64,000 nucleotides of DNA from an uncultured Clostridia bacterium (GCA_947570215.1 CANOTO010000002.1:1-64000), one strand, 5' to 3'; shown: positions 41,604 through 50,553, numbered from the stretch's first letter. Numbers and translations: made by a program. The notes: generated by a model from the letters alone, not told the origin.

Positions 41604-42311
41604 ATGATTCAAAAGGAAATGCTGGAATACCAAAATATCGACAGGGAGCTTAACCGCATCGAGAAAGATTTGCGCAAAAACGAGTTTTATATCAAGCGCA
41701 AGCAGTACAAGTCTCTTTACCAAAGCTGCGAAGACAACGTTGCCAAGTCCGACGCCAAGGCTGCGGATCTTCGCGCGCAGCTTGCTCAAACGCGTCAAAG
41801 TATGGACAAGGTAAACGCCGTGTTGGAAGATTACTTTAAGGAAATAAAGGACGTGGAAGGCGAAGACGAGCTAAACTATATGACCAAGAAGCTCAACGAC
41901 GAATTGGACGCGCTGAACGCATTGGAGCGGGATATTAAACGAATAACGCGCGAAGGGGAAGAAATACTCAAAACTCTCGACGACATAAACGCCAAAATGC
42001 CCAAGATTACCGCTTTGTACAATAAGTGCGGAGAAGAATTCAACAAGATTACGGAAGCGCAGAAGCCGCACATTGCGGAGCTTAGAGCGCAGCAGTCGGA
42101 ATTGAAGAAATCAATCGATCCGTCGGTGTTCGAAATATACAAGAAGATAAGCGACGGGCAGATTCATCCCGTATTCGTTCCGCTTGTAAACGGGTGCCAG
42201 TGCGGCGGCTGCCGTATGGAAATGCCCAAGGCGGTAGTAGACGCGCAGCTTGCAAGCAAGGACTATATGCGTTGCGAACACTGCGGACGTATTATTTACA
42301 AGGAGCAATAA
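41604..42311 (+). CDS. C4-type zinc ribbon coiled-coil protein (COG1579 type)
   Basis: The first 180 residues form a long coiled coil (ELNRIEKDLRKNEFYIKRKQ and on), and the C-terminus holds a C4 zinc ribbon (CQCGGCRMEMP; MRCEHCGRIIYKE). This is the conserved COG1579 family usually found after trmK and the Nif3-like gene; a nucleic-acid role is suspected but not proven. It is the last gene of the dnaG-rpoD operon. Confidence 0.85.
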   Translation: MIQKEMLEYQNIDRELNRIEKDLRKNEFYIKRKQYKSLYQSCEDNVAKSDAKAADLRAQLAQTRQSMDKVNAVLEDYFKEIKDVEGEDELNYMTKKLNDELDALNALERDIKRITREGEEILKTLDDINAKMPKITALYNKCGEEFNKITEAQKPHIAELRAQQSELKKSIDPSVFEIYKKISDGQIHPVFVPLVNGCQCGGCRMEMPKAVVDAQLASKDYMRCEHCGRIIYKEQ

Positions 42312-42352
42312 CAAGTATTCTTGAATAGCAGGTTAATAACGTTTTGTAATAA

Positions 42353-42387
42353 AGAACCGACGTTTCGCATAGCGAACCGTCGGTTCT
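42353..42387 (+). terminator. hairpin after the dnaG-rpoD operon
   Basis: AGAACCGAC (42353-42361) pairs with GTCGGTTCT (42379-42387), with an inner TTCGC/GCGAA stem. The T-run is weak. Confidence 0.6.
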
Positions 42388-42436
42388 CGAATTTATAGAT
42401 AATCTTCGTTTGAGAATGCAGAACGGTTACGGAGAT

Positions 42437-42631
42437 TTTCCGCGAAGTCAGGGCGTGAACCCGACCTTCGGTTCTTGCGGGGGGGGGATACAAAGTGGTG
42501 CGCCGTAGCGAAGGTCTTACGCAAGAAGCAAAACGGACGTTTGGCGCCTTATAGCCCGACCGTGACGGAGATAGAACTGTTAGCACAAAGCGCAGCGACC
42601 GCTGCTCATGATCGGAAACAAGCGCGGTCGG
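42437..42631. repeat. structured dispersed repeat ending at the upp stop codon
   Basis: This is the third copy of the long structured repeat also seen at 23986-24061 and 28555-28745. It shares GCGAAGTC, GGGCGTG, CCGACCTTCG and the right module CCGACCG (42556-42562) to CGGTCGG (42625-42631). Its last base touches the upp stop codon. A run of nine G lies at 42479-42487. The rest of this gap holds no gene. Confidence 0.65.
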
Positions 42632-43261
42632 TTATTTTGTACCGAATAGCCTGTCCCCCGCGTCGCCCAACCCGGGCAAAATGTAGCTATCGGCATTAAG
42701 CTCACGGTCGCGTACGGCGCAGTAAATCTGTACGTCGGGGTGCGCGTCGTGCAGCGCTTTTATACCTTCGGGCGCGGCTATTATATGCATACACTTTATG
42801 TTCTTTACGCCCTTGCTCTTCAGTATATCAACCGCGGCTATCGCGCTGCCGCCCGTTGCCAGCATAGGGTCGAGAACGATACATATTTTGTTTTCGATGT
42901 TTTCAGGAAGCTTGCAGTAATATTCCCGCGGCGTGCAGGTTTCTTCGTCGCGGTACATACCTATGTGTCCTACCTTTGCTGTCGGAAACAGCGTATGCAC
43001 TCCGTTGACCATTCCCAGTCCCGCGCGCAGTATGGGTACAATCGCCACCGAGTTTTCCGCAATGGTCTGTTGAACCGCGGTTTCCAGCGGCGTTTCCACA
43101 GATACGGAAACAGTGGGGATATCCTTGAAGGCTTCGTAGGTTAACAGTACGGAAATTTCTTCAACCAGCTCGCGGAACTGCTTGGTATTGGTGCTTTTGC
43201 TGCGTAAAAGCGCAACCTTGTGGGATATTAGCGGGTGATTGATAATTGTTACGTTGTTCAT
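42632..43261 (-). CDS. upp: uracil phosphoribosyltransferase
   Basis: Upp converts uracil and PRPP to UMP in pyrimidine salvage. The PRPP-binding motif is CIVLDPMLATGGSAIAAVD, and PILRAGLGMVNG and the C-terminal PGLGDAGDRLFGTK uracil-binding end are intact. The 209-residue length is normal. AAGGAG precedes the ATG at 43261. It is monocistronic, with the tiny gene at 43354-43437 upstream on the same strand ending in its own terminator. Confidence 0.96.
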   Translation of the reverse strand: MNNVTIINHPLISHKVALLRSKSTNTKQFRELVEEISVLLTYEAFKDIPTVSVSVETPLETAVQQTIAENSVAIVPILRAGLGMVNGVHTLFPTAKVGHIGMYRDEETCTPREYYCKLPENIENKICIVLDPMLATGGSAIAAVDILKSKGVKNIKCMHIIAAPEGIKALHDAHPDVQIYCAVRDRELNADSYILPGLGDAGDRLFGTK

Positions 43262-43320
43262 TGTTTTCTCCTTATTGTTTCAGCGCTTAAGCGGCAATAT
43301 TCAAAAACTGCGTTCGCGGT

Positions 43321-43355
43321 AAAATAAAACGCCTTGATTAAAAAATCAAAGCGTC
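43321..43355 (-). terminator. terminator of the tiny gene upstream of upp
   Basis: On the minus strand an ACGCTTTGATT/AATCAAGGCGT stem (one mismatch) overlaps the stop codon of the 27-residue ORF and is followed by TTTTATTTT. Confidence 0.75.
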
Positions 43356-43437
43356 AATTTATATTTGAAAAGTCAAGCGAACGCAAAACTTTTTGCGTTT
43401 GAATTGCGTTATACCGTTTAATTTGCGTTTTCGCCAT
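43354..43437 (-). CDS. 27-residue basic peptide gene with its own promoter and terminator
   Basis: ATG at 43437 reads MAKTQIKRYNAIQTQKVLRS then LDFSNIN, 27 residues with a net positive charge. GAGGAG at 43448-43443 is an ideal ribosome site. A promoter (TTGATA, 17 bp, TAAAAT) lies just upstream, and a rho-independent terminator overlaps the stop codon. A complete unit of this kind is unlikely by chance. No family was recognised. It could be a small regulatory or ribosome-binding protein, or a dual-function RNA. Confidence 0.6.
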   Translation of the reverse strand: MAKTQIKRYNAIQTQKVLRSLDFSNIN

Positions 43438-43455
43438 AAATGCTCCTCATAATAT

Positions 43456-43484
43456 ATTTTACACCATATCGGCGCGGATATCAA
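43456..43484 (-). promoter_or_regulatory. promoter of the tiny gene
   Basis: On the minus strand TTGATA (43484-43479), 17-bp spacer, TAAAAT (43461-43456), 8 bases before the ribosome site. The region 43485-43636 between this promoter and the phosphatase gene shows nothing else that I can name. Confidence 0.65.
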
Positions 43485-43636
43485 CTCTTTTTACTTTACT
43501 TTACGTTTATTCTTTCCGTTGGCGCGTTCAATGCGAAAATTGACGGCAAACGGCGAGCAAAACTTTGCGTGGCTATTGCTTTACGCGCGGGTTTATGATA
43601 ATATATAAATAATATTCAATATCAGGCAGGTTAAAA

Positions 43637-45001
43637 ATGTCTAAAATCAAAAGCAAAAAGAAAAGTATAATAGGTTGGTCGGTATTCGGAGCGATAATGG
43701 GGGCTATTCTCATTTGCGTGTGCGTATACGGAATCCGCTGGGCGGTTCACAGTAAAACAGTGGAAACGTACGGCGAGTACGAGTTTGCGCAGGTTAAGGA
43801 GCAGTTCGACGCTAATAACCGCGAAGCCTTTAACGCGGCGGATTTTCTCAATTTGTTTCCTTCCGTGAGCATAGACGAGAACGCCGAATCGGTAAAAATT
43901 ATGCAGATTGCCGATCCGCAGATAAAGTTCGGAAGCTGGACTCGCGACGTTAAAACAATGGATCTTTTGGACAGGGCGATCAAGGCGGAGCAGCCGGATA
44001 TCTGCGTGGTTACAGGCGACCTTACGTTGTCCGTATTTACCTACGACGCGTTTAAGTACTTTGCCGACTTTATGGAAGAACGTCAGCAGTACTGGGCGTT
44101 TGTCTACGGCAATCACGACAGTCAGTTTGATTGCAGCAAGCATACTATTTACACGCTGCTTACAAAGTACAAGTACTGCCTGTTCAATCGCGGAGCAAGC
44201 GACATTTACGGCGAAAGCAACTATCTCGTCAACGTGTTCAAGGGCGAAAAGAAGGCGGAAAACCTTGCGTACAGCCTCGTAATGCTTGATTCGGGTATGT
44301 ACCCCGAGGCGGAAAACGTTGCGTTGACGGATTGGGTGTACGACTGGATTCACCAAAGCCAAATGGACTGGTACGAGTGGGCGATTAAGGGGCTGCAAAC
44401 AATAAAGGCGGATATCCGGTCGTCTATGTTTTTCCATATTCCGCTTAAAGAGTTTGCGAATATGTACTATATAAACGAACAGTCCAAAGGTAACGAAATT
44501 CCCCAAGCGGTAAAGGACGCGCTGCCGAACGTTGCGGTGAGCGACGTTACGGGCGTAGTGCGCGAAAGCGACAAAAAGGATTCCGAATACGTCTACGGCG
44601 ACGACGGCTACACTGTCGGCATTTACTATCAGGGCAACGCCGAAGGAGTAACAGACCACCCCGACGTGTTCGAGTATATCAAGGAATTGAACAGCACCAA
44701 GGGAGTATTTTGCGGACACGACCACGTAAACACGCTAAAAGGCTACTACGACGGCGTGTACCTTGGCTACGGCTTGTGCTGCGGATATCATACCTATCCG
44801 TTCTTCGATCATGAGTTCTTTATTACAAAGTGGTTCGGGCTTTCGGACAAAGTACTTTATAACGCAGACCTTTGGACGGACGAAAACGGGAACAAAATGG
44901 AAAAGGGCGTAACGGTAATAGCGGTGGATATGACCGAGAGCAGTTACGGCGCACTGACCGTCGTCGACCGCCCAAGCAGTTACTACCCGTCCGCAAAGTG
45001 A
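43637..45001 (+). CDS. membrane-anchored calcineurin-like metallophosphoesterase
   Basis: A basic start (SKIKSKKKS) and one membrane segment (residues 12-35) anchor the 454-residue protein. The metallophosphoesterase motifs are all present: QIADPQI (in the place of DxH), VVTGDLT, VYGNHDSQF, a histidine in FFHIPLKEF, and FCGHDHVNTL. The first motif has Asp-Pro-Gln where most have Asp-x-His, a known variation in this family of secreted PhoD/YkuE-like phosphatases. The catalytic domain should face outside. The substrate is unknown. Confidence 0.85.
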   Translation: MSKIKSKKKSIIGWSVFGAIMGAILICVCVYGIRWAVHSKTVETYGEYEFAQVKEQFDANNREAFNAADFLNLFPSVSIDENAESVKIMQIADPQIKFGSWTRDVKTMDLLDRAIKAEQPDICVVTGDLTLSVFTYDAFKYFADFMEERQQYWAFVYGNHDSQFDCSKHTIYTLLTKYKYCLFNRGASDIYGESNYLVNVFKGEKKAENLAYSLVMLDSGMYPEAENVALTDWVYDWIHQSQMDWYEWAIKGLQTIKADIRSSMFFHIPLKEFANMYYINEQSKGNEIPQAVKDALPNVAVSDVTGVVRESDKKDSEYVYGDDGYTVGIYYQGNAEGVTDHPDVFEYIKELNSTKGVFCGHDHVNTLKGYYDGVYLGYGLCCGYHTYPFFDHEFFITKWFGLSDKVLYNADLWTDENGNKMEKGVTVIAVDMTESSYGALTVVDRPSSYYPSAK

Positions 45002-45058
45002 ATAAGCGCGGTTTATAGTAAAAACGGTATTTTCTTCGTTTAATTTACGGAGGGACTT

Positions 45059-45730
45059 ATGCTTACATTACAAAACGTAACTAAATCTTTCAAAACCCCC
45101 GCGGGCGACGTAACTGCCGTCAATGACGTAACGCTCACTGTTGCCGACGGCGAATTCGTAGCAATCGTAGGCAAGTCGGGCAGCGGCAAGTCCACTTTGC
45201 TCAACCTAATAGGCACGTTGGATACGCCTACGCAGGGCACAATCATGTTGGACGAATTCGACTATTCCAAACTGTCCGCAAAGCAAATCGCGCAACTGCG
45301 CAACGCAAAGTTGGGCTTTGTGTTTCAGCGGTTCAATTTGGAAGGAGAGTACATCGTACTGCAAAACGTCGAATTGCCGTTAATTATAGCGGGACAGTTC
45401 AAAAACGAGCAAAAGGTTAAAGGAGTTTTGACGCAATTAGGCATAGCGGACAAAATCAAGACCAAAACGAAATTCCTTTCGGGCGGCGAACAGCAGCGGG
45501 TAGCAATAGCCCGCGCAATTATCAACAACCCCAAGATAATTCTTGCCGACGAGCCGTGCGGAAATTTAGATACCGAAAGCTCCGAAGCGGTAATGGCAAT
45601 TTTACAGCAGTTAAATGAACAGGGCAAGACGGTAATACTCGTCACGCACGACGAATCGGACGCAAAAAAGGCTTCCCGTATTATAACTCTATCCAACGGC
45701 AAAGTAATTTCCGATGAAAAGAATACTTAA
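45059..45730 (+). CDS. ABC transporter ATP-binding protein (MacB/LolD type)
   Basis: The 223-residue ATPase has Walker [10 protein letters not shown] (residues 40-48), the signature LSGGEQQR near 141, Walker [13 protein letters not shown] and the H-loop VTHDESD. It belongs to the MacB/FtsE/LolD group that works with FtsX-like permeases for extrusion or peptide resistance. The start follows GGAGG. Its end overlaps the first permease gene by 17 bases. Confidence 0.93.
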   Translation: MLTLQNVTKSFKTPAGDVTAVNDVTLTVADGEFVAIVGKSGSGKSTLLNLIGTLDTPTQGTIMLDEFDYSKLSAKQIAQLRNAKLGFVFQRFNLEGEYIVLQNVELPLIIAGQFKNEQKVKGVLTQLGIADKIKTKTKFLSGGEQQRVAIARAIINNPKIILADEPCGNLDTESSEAVMAILQQLNEQGKTVILVTHDESDAKKASRIITLSNGKVISDEKNT

Positions 45731-46850
45731 ACTGACATTCAACGAAATAAAACACTTAAAGTGGACGGTATTAGTTACCGCCCTTGCTTTGACGCTGTTT
45801 ACCGCGTCGCTGTTTGCTGTAATTTTCGTATATGCAGATTTGTCAGGCAACGTGTTCAATTACTTTGACGGCGAGGGCGATGATATGTCCTTTTACGCTA
45901 AAAGCGCCTCGGCAAAGGACGTTACGAACGAATTGCAAAGCGGTTTATTTGTAGGCGAAGCGGACGGGATTACGCGCTCCGCCGTGCTGACTGCGTATGG
46001 CGGAAACAGCGTTTCAACCGAAACCGAAGTAGTAAAAGGCGACGGCTCGGTTTACTACGAGTCTTTATATTGCCGCGCCGTCGTGGTTACGCAGTTCTAT
46101 CTCGACGCGTACCGTAAAGCGTTCGACGTCGTTTCGCTGCCGAAAAAGTCGGGCGAAATTTTGCTTGCAGACACCATAGCGGAAAAACTGCAAGTAAACG
46201 TCGACGACGAAATAACGATAGGCGAACGTAACTTTACCGTTTGCGGCGTGTACGATAAAAAATTGTTCTCGTCGCTGCTCGATTACGACTATCTCGTGTC
46301 CGTGGACGAAAACACGGTATTTAGCGAAGTCAATGTGTCCTTTAATAAGTCCGAGAATATGTACAATGCGTACCTCACTTTGCAAAAAAACGGCGTTGAG
46401 GCGGAACTTTCGGGATTTGCGCAGGCAATGATGGACAATCTGTCCCTTGTCAACGGGTTTTTAATCGCAATCGCGCTAACGATAGCTACGGTAAATATCT
46501 TAATTCTATACGCCGTATTCGCGGTAATTCTGCGCAACCGTCAATCGTACGTGTGCCGACTTAAAATCGCGGGCGCAGGCAACGGCTTGATTTTTGCGGT
46601 CTATTTTACAATAATAATCGTTCTGCTTGCGTTAATATGCGTTGCGGGCTTTTTCCTGTCGAAGCTAATGGTTAACAGCATTATGGACGCGTGTACGCAG
46701 GCGTTCGAGTCGCCCTTTACGGCTCACACCGATTTCGGTGTTTGCGCCGTTTACTTTGCCGCGGTGGGCGTATTGCTTGTTTTACTGTGCTTTTTTATCG
46801 TACGCAAAATAGACAACAAGGCGATAGTGTCCGTAACGAGGAGCGACTGA
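45714..46850 (+). CDS. ABC transporter permease (FtsX/MacB-like)
   Basis: This 378-residue permease has the type VII layout: one N-terminal membrane helix ([20 protein letters not shown]), a large extracytoplasmic MacB-type domain, and three C-terminal helices ([20 protein letters not shown] onwards). It should pair with the second permease and the ATPase as a heteromeric exporter or sensor. Its stop overlaps the next ATG (TGATG). Confidence 0.82.
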   Translation: MKRILKLTFNEIKHLKWTVLVTALALTLFTASLFAVIFVYADLSGNVFNYFDGEGDDMSFYAKSASAKDVTNELQSGLFVGEADGITRSAVLTAYGGNSVSTETEVVKGDGSVYYESLYCRAVVVTQFYLDAYRKAFDVVSLPKKSGEILLADTIAEKLQVNVDDEITIGERNFTVCGVYDKKLFSSLLDYDYLVSVDENTVFSEVNVSFNKSENMYNAYLTLQKNGVEAELSGFAQAMMDNLSLVNGFLIAIALTIATVNILILYAVFAVILRNRQSYVCRLKIAGAGNGLIFAVYFTIIIVLLALICVAGFFLSKLMVNSIMDACTQAFESPFTAHTDFGVCAVYFAAVGVLLVLLCFFIVRKIDNKAIVSVTRSD

Positions 46851-48169
46851 TGAAAGGTATACTTACTTTGGCGCGACGCAATTTTGCCGCATACAAAAAA
46901 AATTATATCAAGATAATCGTAGCGCTCGTCGCGCTGCTGTTTTTGATTACGCTGTTTTGCAGTTTTACCGTATCGTTAAAGGCAAAACAGCAAGAGTACT
47001 TGTATCAAAATATATCCTCCAACTACGTTTACGGCGACAGACCGTTGCAAACGGGCGAAATTTCGGAAAGTTTTACTACGTTGGAAGTCAAGCGAGTACC
47101 GCTCGAACCGCTTAATGCCGCGCTGTTCGGCGAGGGTTTCGGCAAAGAGTTTTATCCGGCTTTTCAGCGGATAGCCATCGACTGTCAAGGCAGTCGTCAT
47201 TTTTATGACGAAGGTACTATGGATTTTATCCCGTACGTCGCGCCTGACGGCGCGATTACGCCCAACGACATAAAGGAAGCGGGCGGCGCCGAACTTATGA
47301 TAGGGCGTTATCCCGAGAATGCCTACGAAATAGTGCTTACCGAGGAGTGCCTTAATTGCTACGGATTAACCCGCGATATTCTCGACAAACGCGTAACCTT
47401 CCGCGCAATAAATTTTTATGAAGAATACGGCGGTTTAATGTCGGAGTGGACGCATCCCGGCTTTCCGTCGCAATGGGAGTACGGTTACGTCGAGTTGCCT
47501 TTCGAATCGGAATTTACCGTCTGCGGAATTTTAACCTGCGAATACACAAAATTGAGCGGTAGGTTTTACGGATACCGTCCTACCGCAATAGTAACAGAAT
47601 ACAGCGTTTTTGCGTCCTACGGGCTTACGACGGAATACGTTTGCAGTTTGGACGGTTGGGCAAGCAATGATACCGTGAAGTACGTCGACGGTCAACAGGG
47701 TATTTATTACGCGGGCGAGGACAACGTCAAGATGATGGACATAACCGCCAAAATGAAACTCGTATCCGACCGTCTTGCGCTGTATTTCGGATCGGTTTTG
47801 ATTTTTGCGGTGGTGTTTACGCTTATTATGTTAACCGACCGTCTGTGCCTGTCACAGATGAAAAACAGCGGCGAACTGCTTATTTCGGGACTTACCAACC
47901 GGCAGCTGTTTTTCGTGTGGCTTGCGCAGTTTGCAATTGCCGCGTTAATAGCCCTTGCCGCCGCGATTGTTTTGACGGTGGGTTCATTATACGCCGTTAA
48001 CGCCGTACTGTACGACGCGCTGTCGGTACGTCTTGACGTGTCCGCGGGGACGTTTCTCACTGTGTCGGCGATAGGGCTTGCCGTAGTGGCGGCAGTAACC
48101 GTTGCTTCGCTTGCCTACGTTGCGGTAAAGTACAAACGCAAGCAAACCCGCGAATTGCTGGATACTTGA
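46850..48169 (+). CDS. second ABC transporter permease (FtsX/MacB-like)
   Basis: The 439-residue protein has the same layout as its partner: an N-terminal helix (IIVALVALLFLITLFCSFTV), a large outer domain and three C-terminal helices (LYFGSVLIFAVVFTLIML onwards). ATG 46850 overlaps the previous stop; the open frame that starts further upstream is inside the partner gene. No peptide-sensing kinase gene is adjacent, so the substrate (antimicrobial peptide, lipid or other) remains open. Confidence 0.82.
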   Translation: MKGILTLARRNFAAYKKNYIKIIVALVALLFLITLFCSFTVSLKAKQQEYLYQNISSNYVYGDRPLQTGEISESFTTLEVKRVPLEPLNAALFGEGFGKEFYPAFQRIAIDCQGSRHFYDEGTMDFIPYVAPDGAITPNDIKEAGGAELMIGRYPENAYEIVLTEECLNCYGLTRDILDKRVTFRAINFYEEYGGLMSEWTHPGFPSQWEYGYVELPFESEFTVCGILTCEYTKLSGRFYGYRPTAIVTEYSVFASYGLTTEYVCSLDGWASNDTVKYVDGQQGIYYAGEDNVKMMDITAKMKLVSDRLALYFGSVLIFAVVFTLIMLTDRLCLSQMKNSGELLISGLTNRQLFFVWLAQFAIAALIALAAAIVLTVGSLYAVNAVLYDALSVRLDVSAGTFLTVSAIGLAVVAAVTVASLAYVAVKYKRKQTRELLDT

Positions 48170-48284
48170 CGTTTTTCGGAGTGAATTAGCAAAAACAACC
48201 GACGGTTGAGTAAAATCGCAACTTACGGTTGTAAAATTAGTCCCAAACTCAACAAACGGTCGCTGTTTTTTTAGCGAAAAGTAT

Positions 48285-48328
48285 AGTAAACTGTAATTGT
48301 CGAAAAGCGGAGAAAGATACAGTTTACT
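48285..48328. promoter_or_regulatory. 10-bp perfect inverted repeat upstream of an XRE gene
   Basis: AGTAAACTGT (48285-48294) and ACAGTTTACT (48319-48328) are perfect inverted copies with a 24-bp spacer, about 100 bases before the XRE-type regulator. They may be two half operators or a stem in the leader. Confidence 0.45.
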
Positions 48329-48426
48329 CGCCAGAAACGCCGTCTTGCTCGTTTGCTTTTCGGGCAATAATTTCGGTTCGCCGTAGATTTTACCGAATAA
48401 TAAGAACGGCTAAAAGGAGAAATAGT

Positions 48427-48915
48427 ATGAACGAAACATTCGGTCAGCGTTTTCAACGTCTGCGCAAAAACGCAAATTTAACGCAAGAAGAAGTTGCGAC
48501 TAAACTCAACATAACCGCTCAGGCTGTCAGTAAATGGGAAAACGACGCGTCCGCGCCGGATATATCCGTGTTGGTGGAATTGTCCGATATTTTAGGCGTA
48601 ACGCTAAACGACCTACTCGGTAAACAGGCGGAAACCACGCTTGTCCCCGAACGGCAGCGCAAGGACATCAACAATATGTTTTTCCGCATCAAGGTTATAA
48701 GCAAAGAAGGCGACAAAGTAAACGTCAATATTCCGCTTGCTCTTGCCAAGGTATTTGTGGATTCGGGTATGGATATGCCGCAAATTCAAGGCAAAGATAT
48801 CCTATCCAATATAGATTTCAAGCAAATATTCGACATGGTAGAGCGCGGTATTATCGGTAAAATTATCGAAGTGGAAAGCAAGGACGGCGACTTGGTGGAA
48901 ATCTGGGTAGAATAA
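48427..48915 (+). CDS. XRE regulator with C-terminal SHOCT-like/YvlB-type domain
   Basis: The HTH occupies residues 5-60 (FGQRFQRLRKNANLTQEEVA; ITAQAVSKWENDASAPDISV). The rest (FFRIKVISKEGDKVNVNIPL and on to the end) resembles the short beta-rich C-terminal module in YvlB/LiaX-like envelope stress proteins, where strings such as VNVNIPLALAKVF are typical. Its stop overlaps the start of the next gene by one base, so the two are coupled. A role in envelope or stress control is a guess. AAGGAG at 48413-48418 is the ribosome site. Confidence 0.72.
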   Translation: MNETFGQRFQRLRKNANLTQEEVATKLNITAQAVSKWENDASAPDISVLVELSDILGVTLNDLLGKQAETTLVPERQRKDINNMFFRIKVISKEGDKVNVNIPLALAKVFVDSGMDMPQIQGKDILSNIDFKQIFDMVERGIIGKIIEVESKDGDLVEIWVE

Positions 48916-49211
48916 TGACAATTAGAGTTAAAGTCGGCAAGGACCGCCGAGAAAAACACAAATCAAAGCATATAAACTTAGTGCTGCCCAACGCGCTGTT
49001 AAAAAGCCGTCTTACGGCAAAAATTATCCGCAAAGGCATTGAAAGCCAAGCGGAAGAAGGCAAAATACCCGTAATTTCGCCCGATTACGTCAATTGCAAA
49101 CTGCTCAAAACTTTTTACGGCTGTCTTAAAACGGTAATTAAGCGTAACGGGCATTTCAATCTTGTAGAAGTGGACGCCGCCGACGGTACGAAAGTACTAA
49201 TACGTCTATAA
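48915..49211 (+). CDS. 98-residue partner of the XRE regulator, unknown function
   Basis: The small basic protein begins with MTIRVKVGKDRREKHKSKHI and continues with LVLPNALLKSRLTAKIIRKG. These strings recall the short domain found at the C-terminus of the gene just upstream (IPLALAKVF), so the pair may be derived from one family. It ends with a strand-rich part (HFNLVEVDAADGTKVLIRL). Translation is coupled to the XRE gene. A stop-associated repeat starts 4 bases after its stop codon. Confidence 0.6.
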   Translation: MTIRVKVGKDRREKHKSKHINLVLPNALLKSRLTAKIIRKGIESQAEEGKIPVISPDYVNCKLLKTFYGCLKTVIKRNGHFNLVEVDAADGTKVLIRL

Positions 49212-49215
49212 TGTC

Positions 49216-49422
49216 GTTCGCGGGATATCCGTTTTTACTTCGTTTCGCCGCTTTACGGCTTAAAGGCGAAAAACGGATACCCACTCGCTCCTGTTTTTAA
49301 GTGGATAGTATACGGGACTTGTAGCTCGCAGTATTAAGCGGTAACTTTATAGTACTTGTTTGCTCGGGATAATACAATATGTCACTTCGCCCGAAGCGAC
49401 GTAGGCGCGTAGTGGAGAAGTC
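49216..49422. repeat. composite dispersed repeat block
   Basis: GTTCGCG at 49216-49222 starts a repeat with the CCGTTTTTACTTC/GAAAAACGGAT hairpin and the end CCCACTCGCT, the same as at 23752. About 160 bases later GTCACTTCGC (49381) and GGAGAAGTC (49414-49422) form the second module. The 330-base gap has no gene apart from the promoter of the next one. Confidence 0.7.
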
Positions 49423-49483
49423 AAGGCGCAGCCGCACAATCTTGTTTATTATGTCCTTAACCGAGTGCCTTGCCAAATTGTTG

Positions 49484-49512
49484 TTGACGGTTGCAGCAGT
49501 ATATGTTATCAT
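49484..49512 (+). promoter_or_regulatory. promoter
   Basis: TTGACG (49484-49489), 17-bp spacer, TATCAT (49507-49512), 33 bases before the next start codon. Confidence 0.6.
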
Positions 49513-49545
49513 CGCATCGTTATCCTATTATCAAAGGAGTGTGCT

Positions 49546-50073
49546 ATGAGTAAAGCAACCGTTTCGCCCTGCGTAATAAATATGACCGTATTGAACGACG
49601 GCGATTTTCTTTCGCCCTATTCTGCTACTGATACGCCCGTTATTTCGTCGGACGTGGCGGAATTTTTGGAAAACGGCGCGTCGAAGTTTTTGCCTAAGCA
49701 GCAGATAGAAATCAACGTCCACAGCGACTGTATCGACGACGGCGAAAAAATTATCTACGGCAAGGCAATCCGCAATTATTTCCATGCCAAGGCGGACGGT
49801 ACGCAGCTTTCTCTGCGCCGCAATTTGCTCGTTTCCGTAATTTTCACCGTAATAGGCATCATGGGGCTTGCGGCAATGCTGTTGCTCGATCACTTTTTCG
49901 CAAGCGCCATCTGGACGGAAGTAGTGGATATATTCGCTTGGGTGTTCGTGTGGGAAGCTGTCGACCAGTTTTTCATCGAGCGGCGCAGGCTGCTTCGCGA
50001 CAGGCGCAAATACCAAGCCTTTACACAGGCGCGCATAAGCTTTCAATCTTTAAGTAAAGCCGAGCAACGCTGA
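49546..50073 (+). CDS. conserved membrane protein of unknown function
   Basis: The 175-residue protein has a soluble N-terminal part (VLNDGDFLSPYSATDTPVIS; INVHSDCIDDGEKIIYGKA) and two membrane segments (VSVIFTVIGIMGLAAMLLLD and the stretch around FAWVFVWEAVDQFF), followed by an Arg-rich end (ERRRLLRDRRKY). The layout recalls a widespread uncharacterised Clostridial family with HSDCID and WEAVD motifs. AAGGAG at 49534-49539 supports the start at 49546. It is followed 15 bases later by a small methyltransferase gene. Confidence 0.6.
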   Translation: MSKATVSPCVINMTVLNDGDFLSPYSATDTPVISSDVAEFLENGASKFLPKQQIEINVHSDCIDDGEKIIYGKAIRNYFHAKADGTQLSLRRNLLVSVIFTVIGIMGLAAMLLLDHFFASAIWTEVVDIFAWVFVWEAVDQFFIERRRLLRDRRKYQAFTQARISFQSLSKAEQR

Positions 50074-50088
50074 TAGCGGAGAAATAAT

Positions 50089-50553
50089 ATGAAAATAACG
50101 GAACAAGCGTTAAAAATAATGAAAAACGACGTTATAGGAAAGGACGTGTTGGAAGCGGCGTGCGGACGCGCGGATTTGTCTGTGGCTATGTCGCCCATTG
50201 CCCGAACGGTCGAGTGTATCGACTTGGTGGACTTCCGCCTAAATCCCGAAGTTGCGCAGTGCGCTAACGTTCGGTTTAGCGTAATGGACGCAACCCGTAC
50301 GGCCTTTGCCGACGGATCTTTCGATACGTCGGTTATTTTCAACGCCGCGTATCACATAAAGGACGAGTTGTCAGCGGTGATTTCCGAATGTATGCGCGTA
50401 ACAAGGCAAGGCGGCGCAATATACGTTATTAGCTCCTTTTCCATCGACAGAGCGGTAATAGACTGCGACCTTGTTACGCTGTTGAACGGTATCGGCGCGC
50501 AGTTTACCGTCGAGCGCGGCAAGGCCCTTATAACCGTAAGAATAGCGGTGTAG
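50089..50553 (+). CDS. small class I SAM-dependent methyltransferase
   Basis: The 154-residue protein has a Rossmann-type start (GKDVLEAACGRADLSVAMS), where the motif I reads EAACGRAD, then VECIDLVDFRL and later motifs SFDTSVIFNAAYHIKDEL and ECMRVTRQGGAIYVIS. It is shorter than usual, lacking extra C-terminal strands. The substrate is not known. It is likely to be co-transcribed with the membrane protein just upstream (15-base gap). Confidence 0.75.
   Translation: MKITEQALKIMKNDVIGKDVLEAACGRADLSVAMSPIARTVECIDLVDFRLNPEVAQCANVRFSVMDATRTAFADGSFDTSVIFNAAYHIKDELSAVISECMRVTRQGGAIYVISSFSIDRAVIDCDLVTLLNGIGAQFTVERGKALITVRIAV

Noticed and set aside
43631-44725. Minus-strand open frame (364 codons) inside the phosphatase gene
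   Set aside because: It mirrors the conserved metallophosphoesterase frame, and its composition is that of a shadow frame.
46691-46849. N-terminal extension of the second permease
   Set aside because: It lies inside the first permease gene; the TGATG overlap gives a clear start at 46850.
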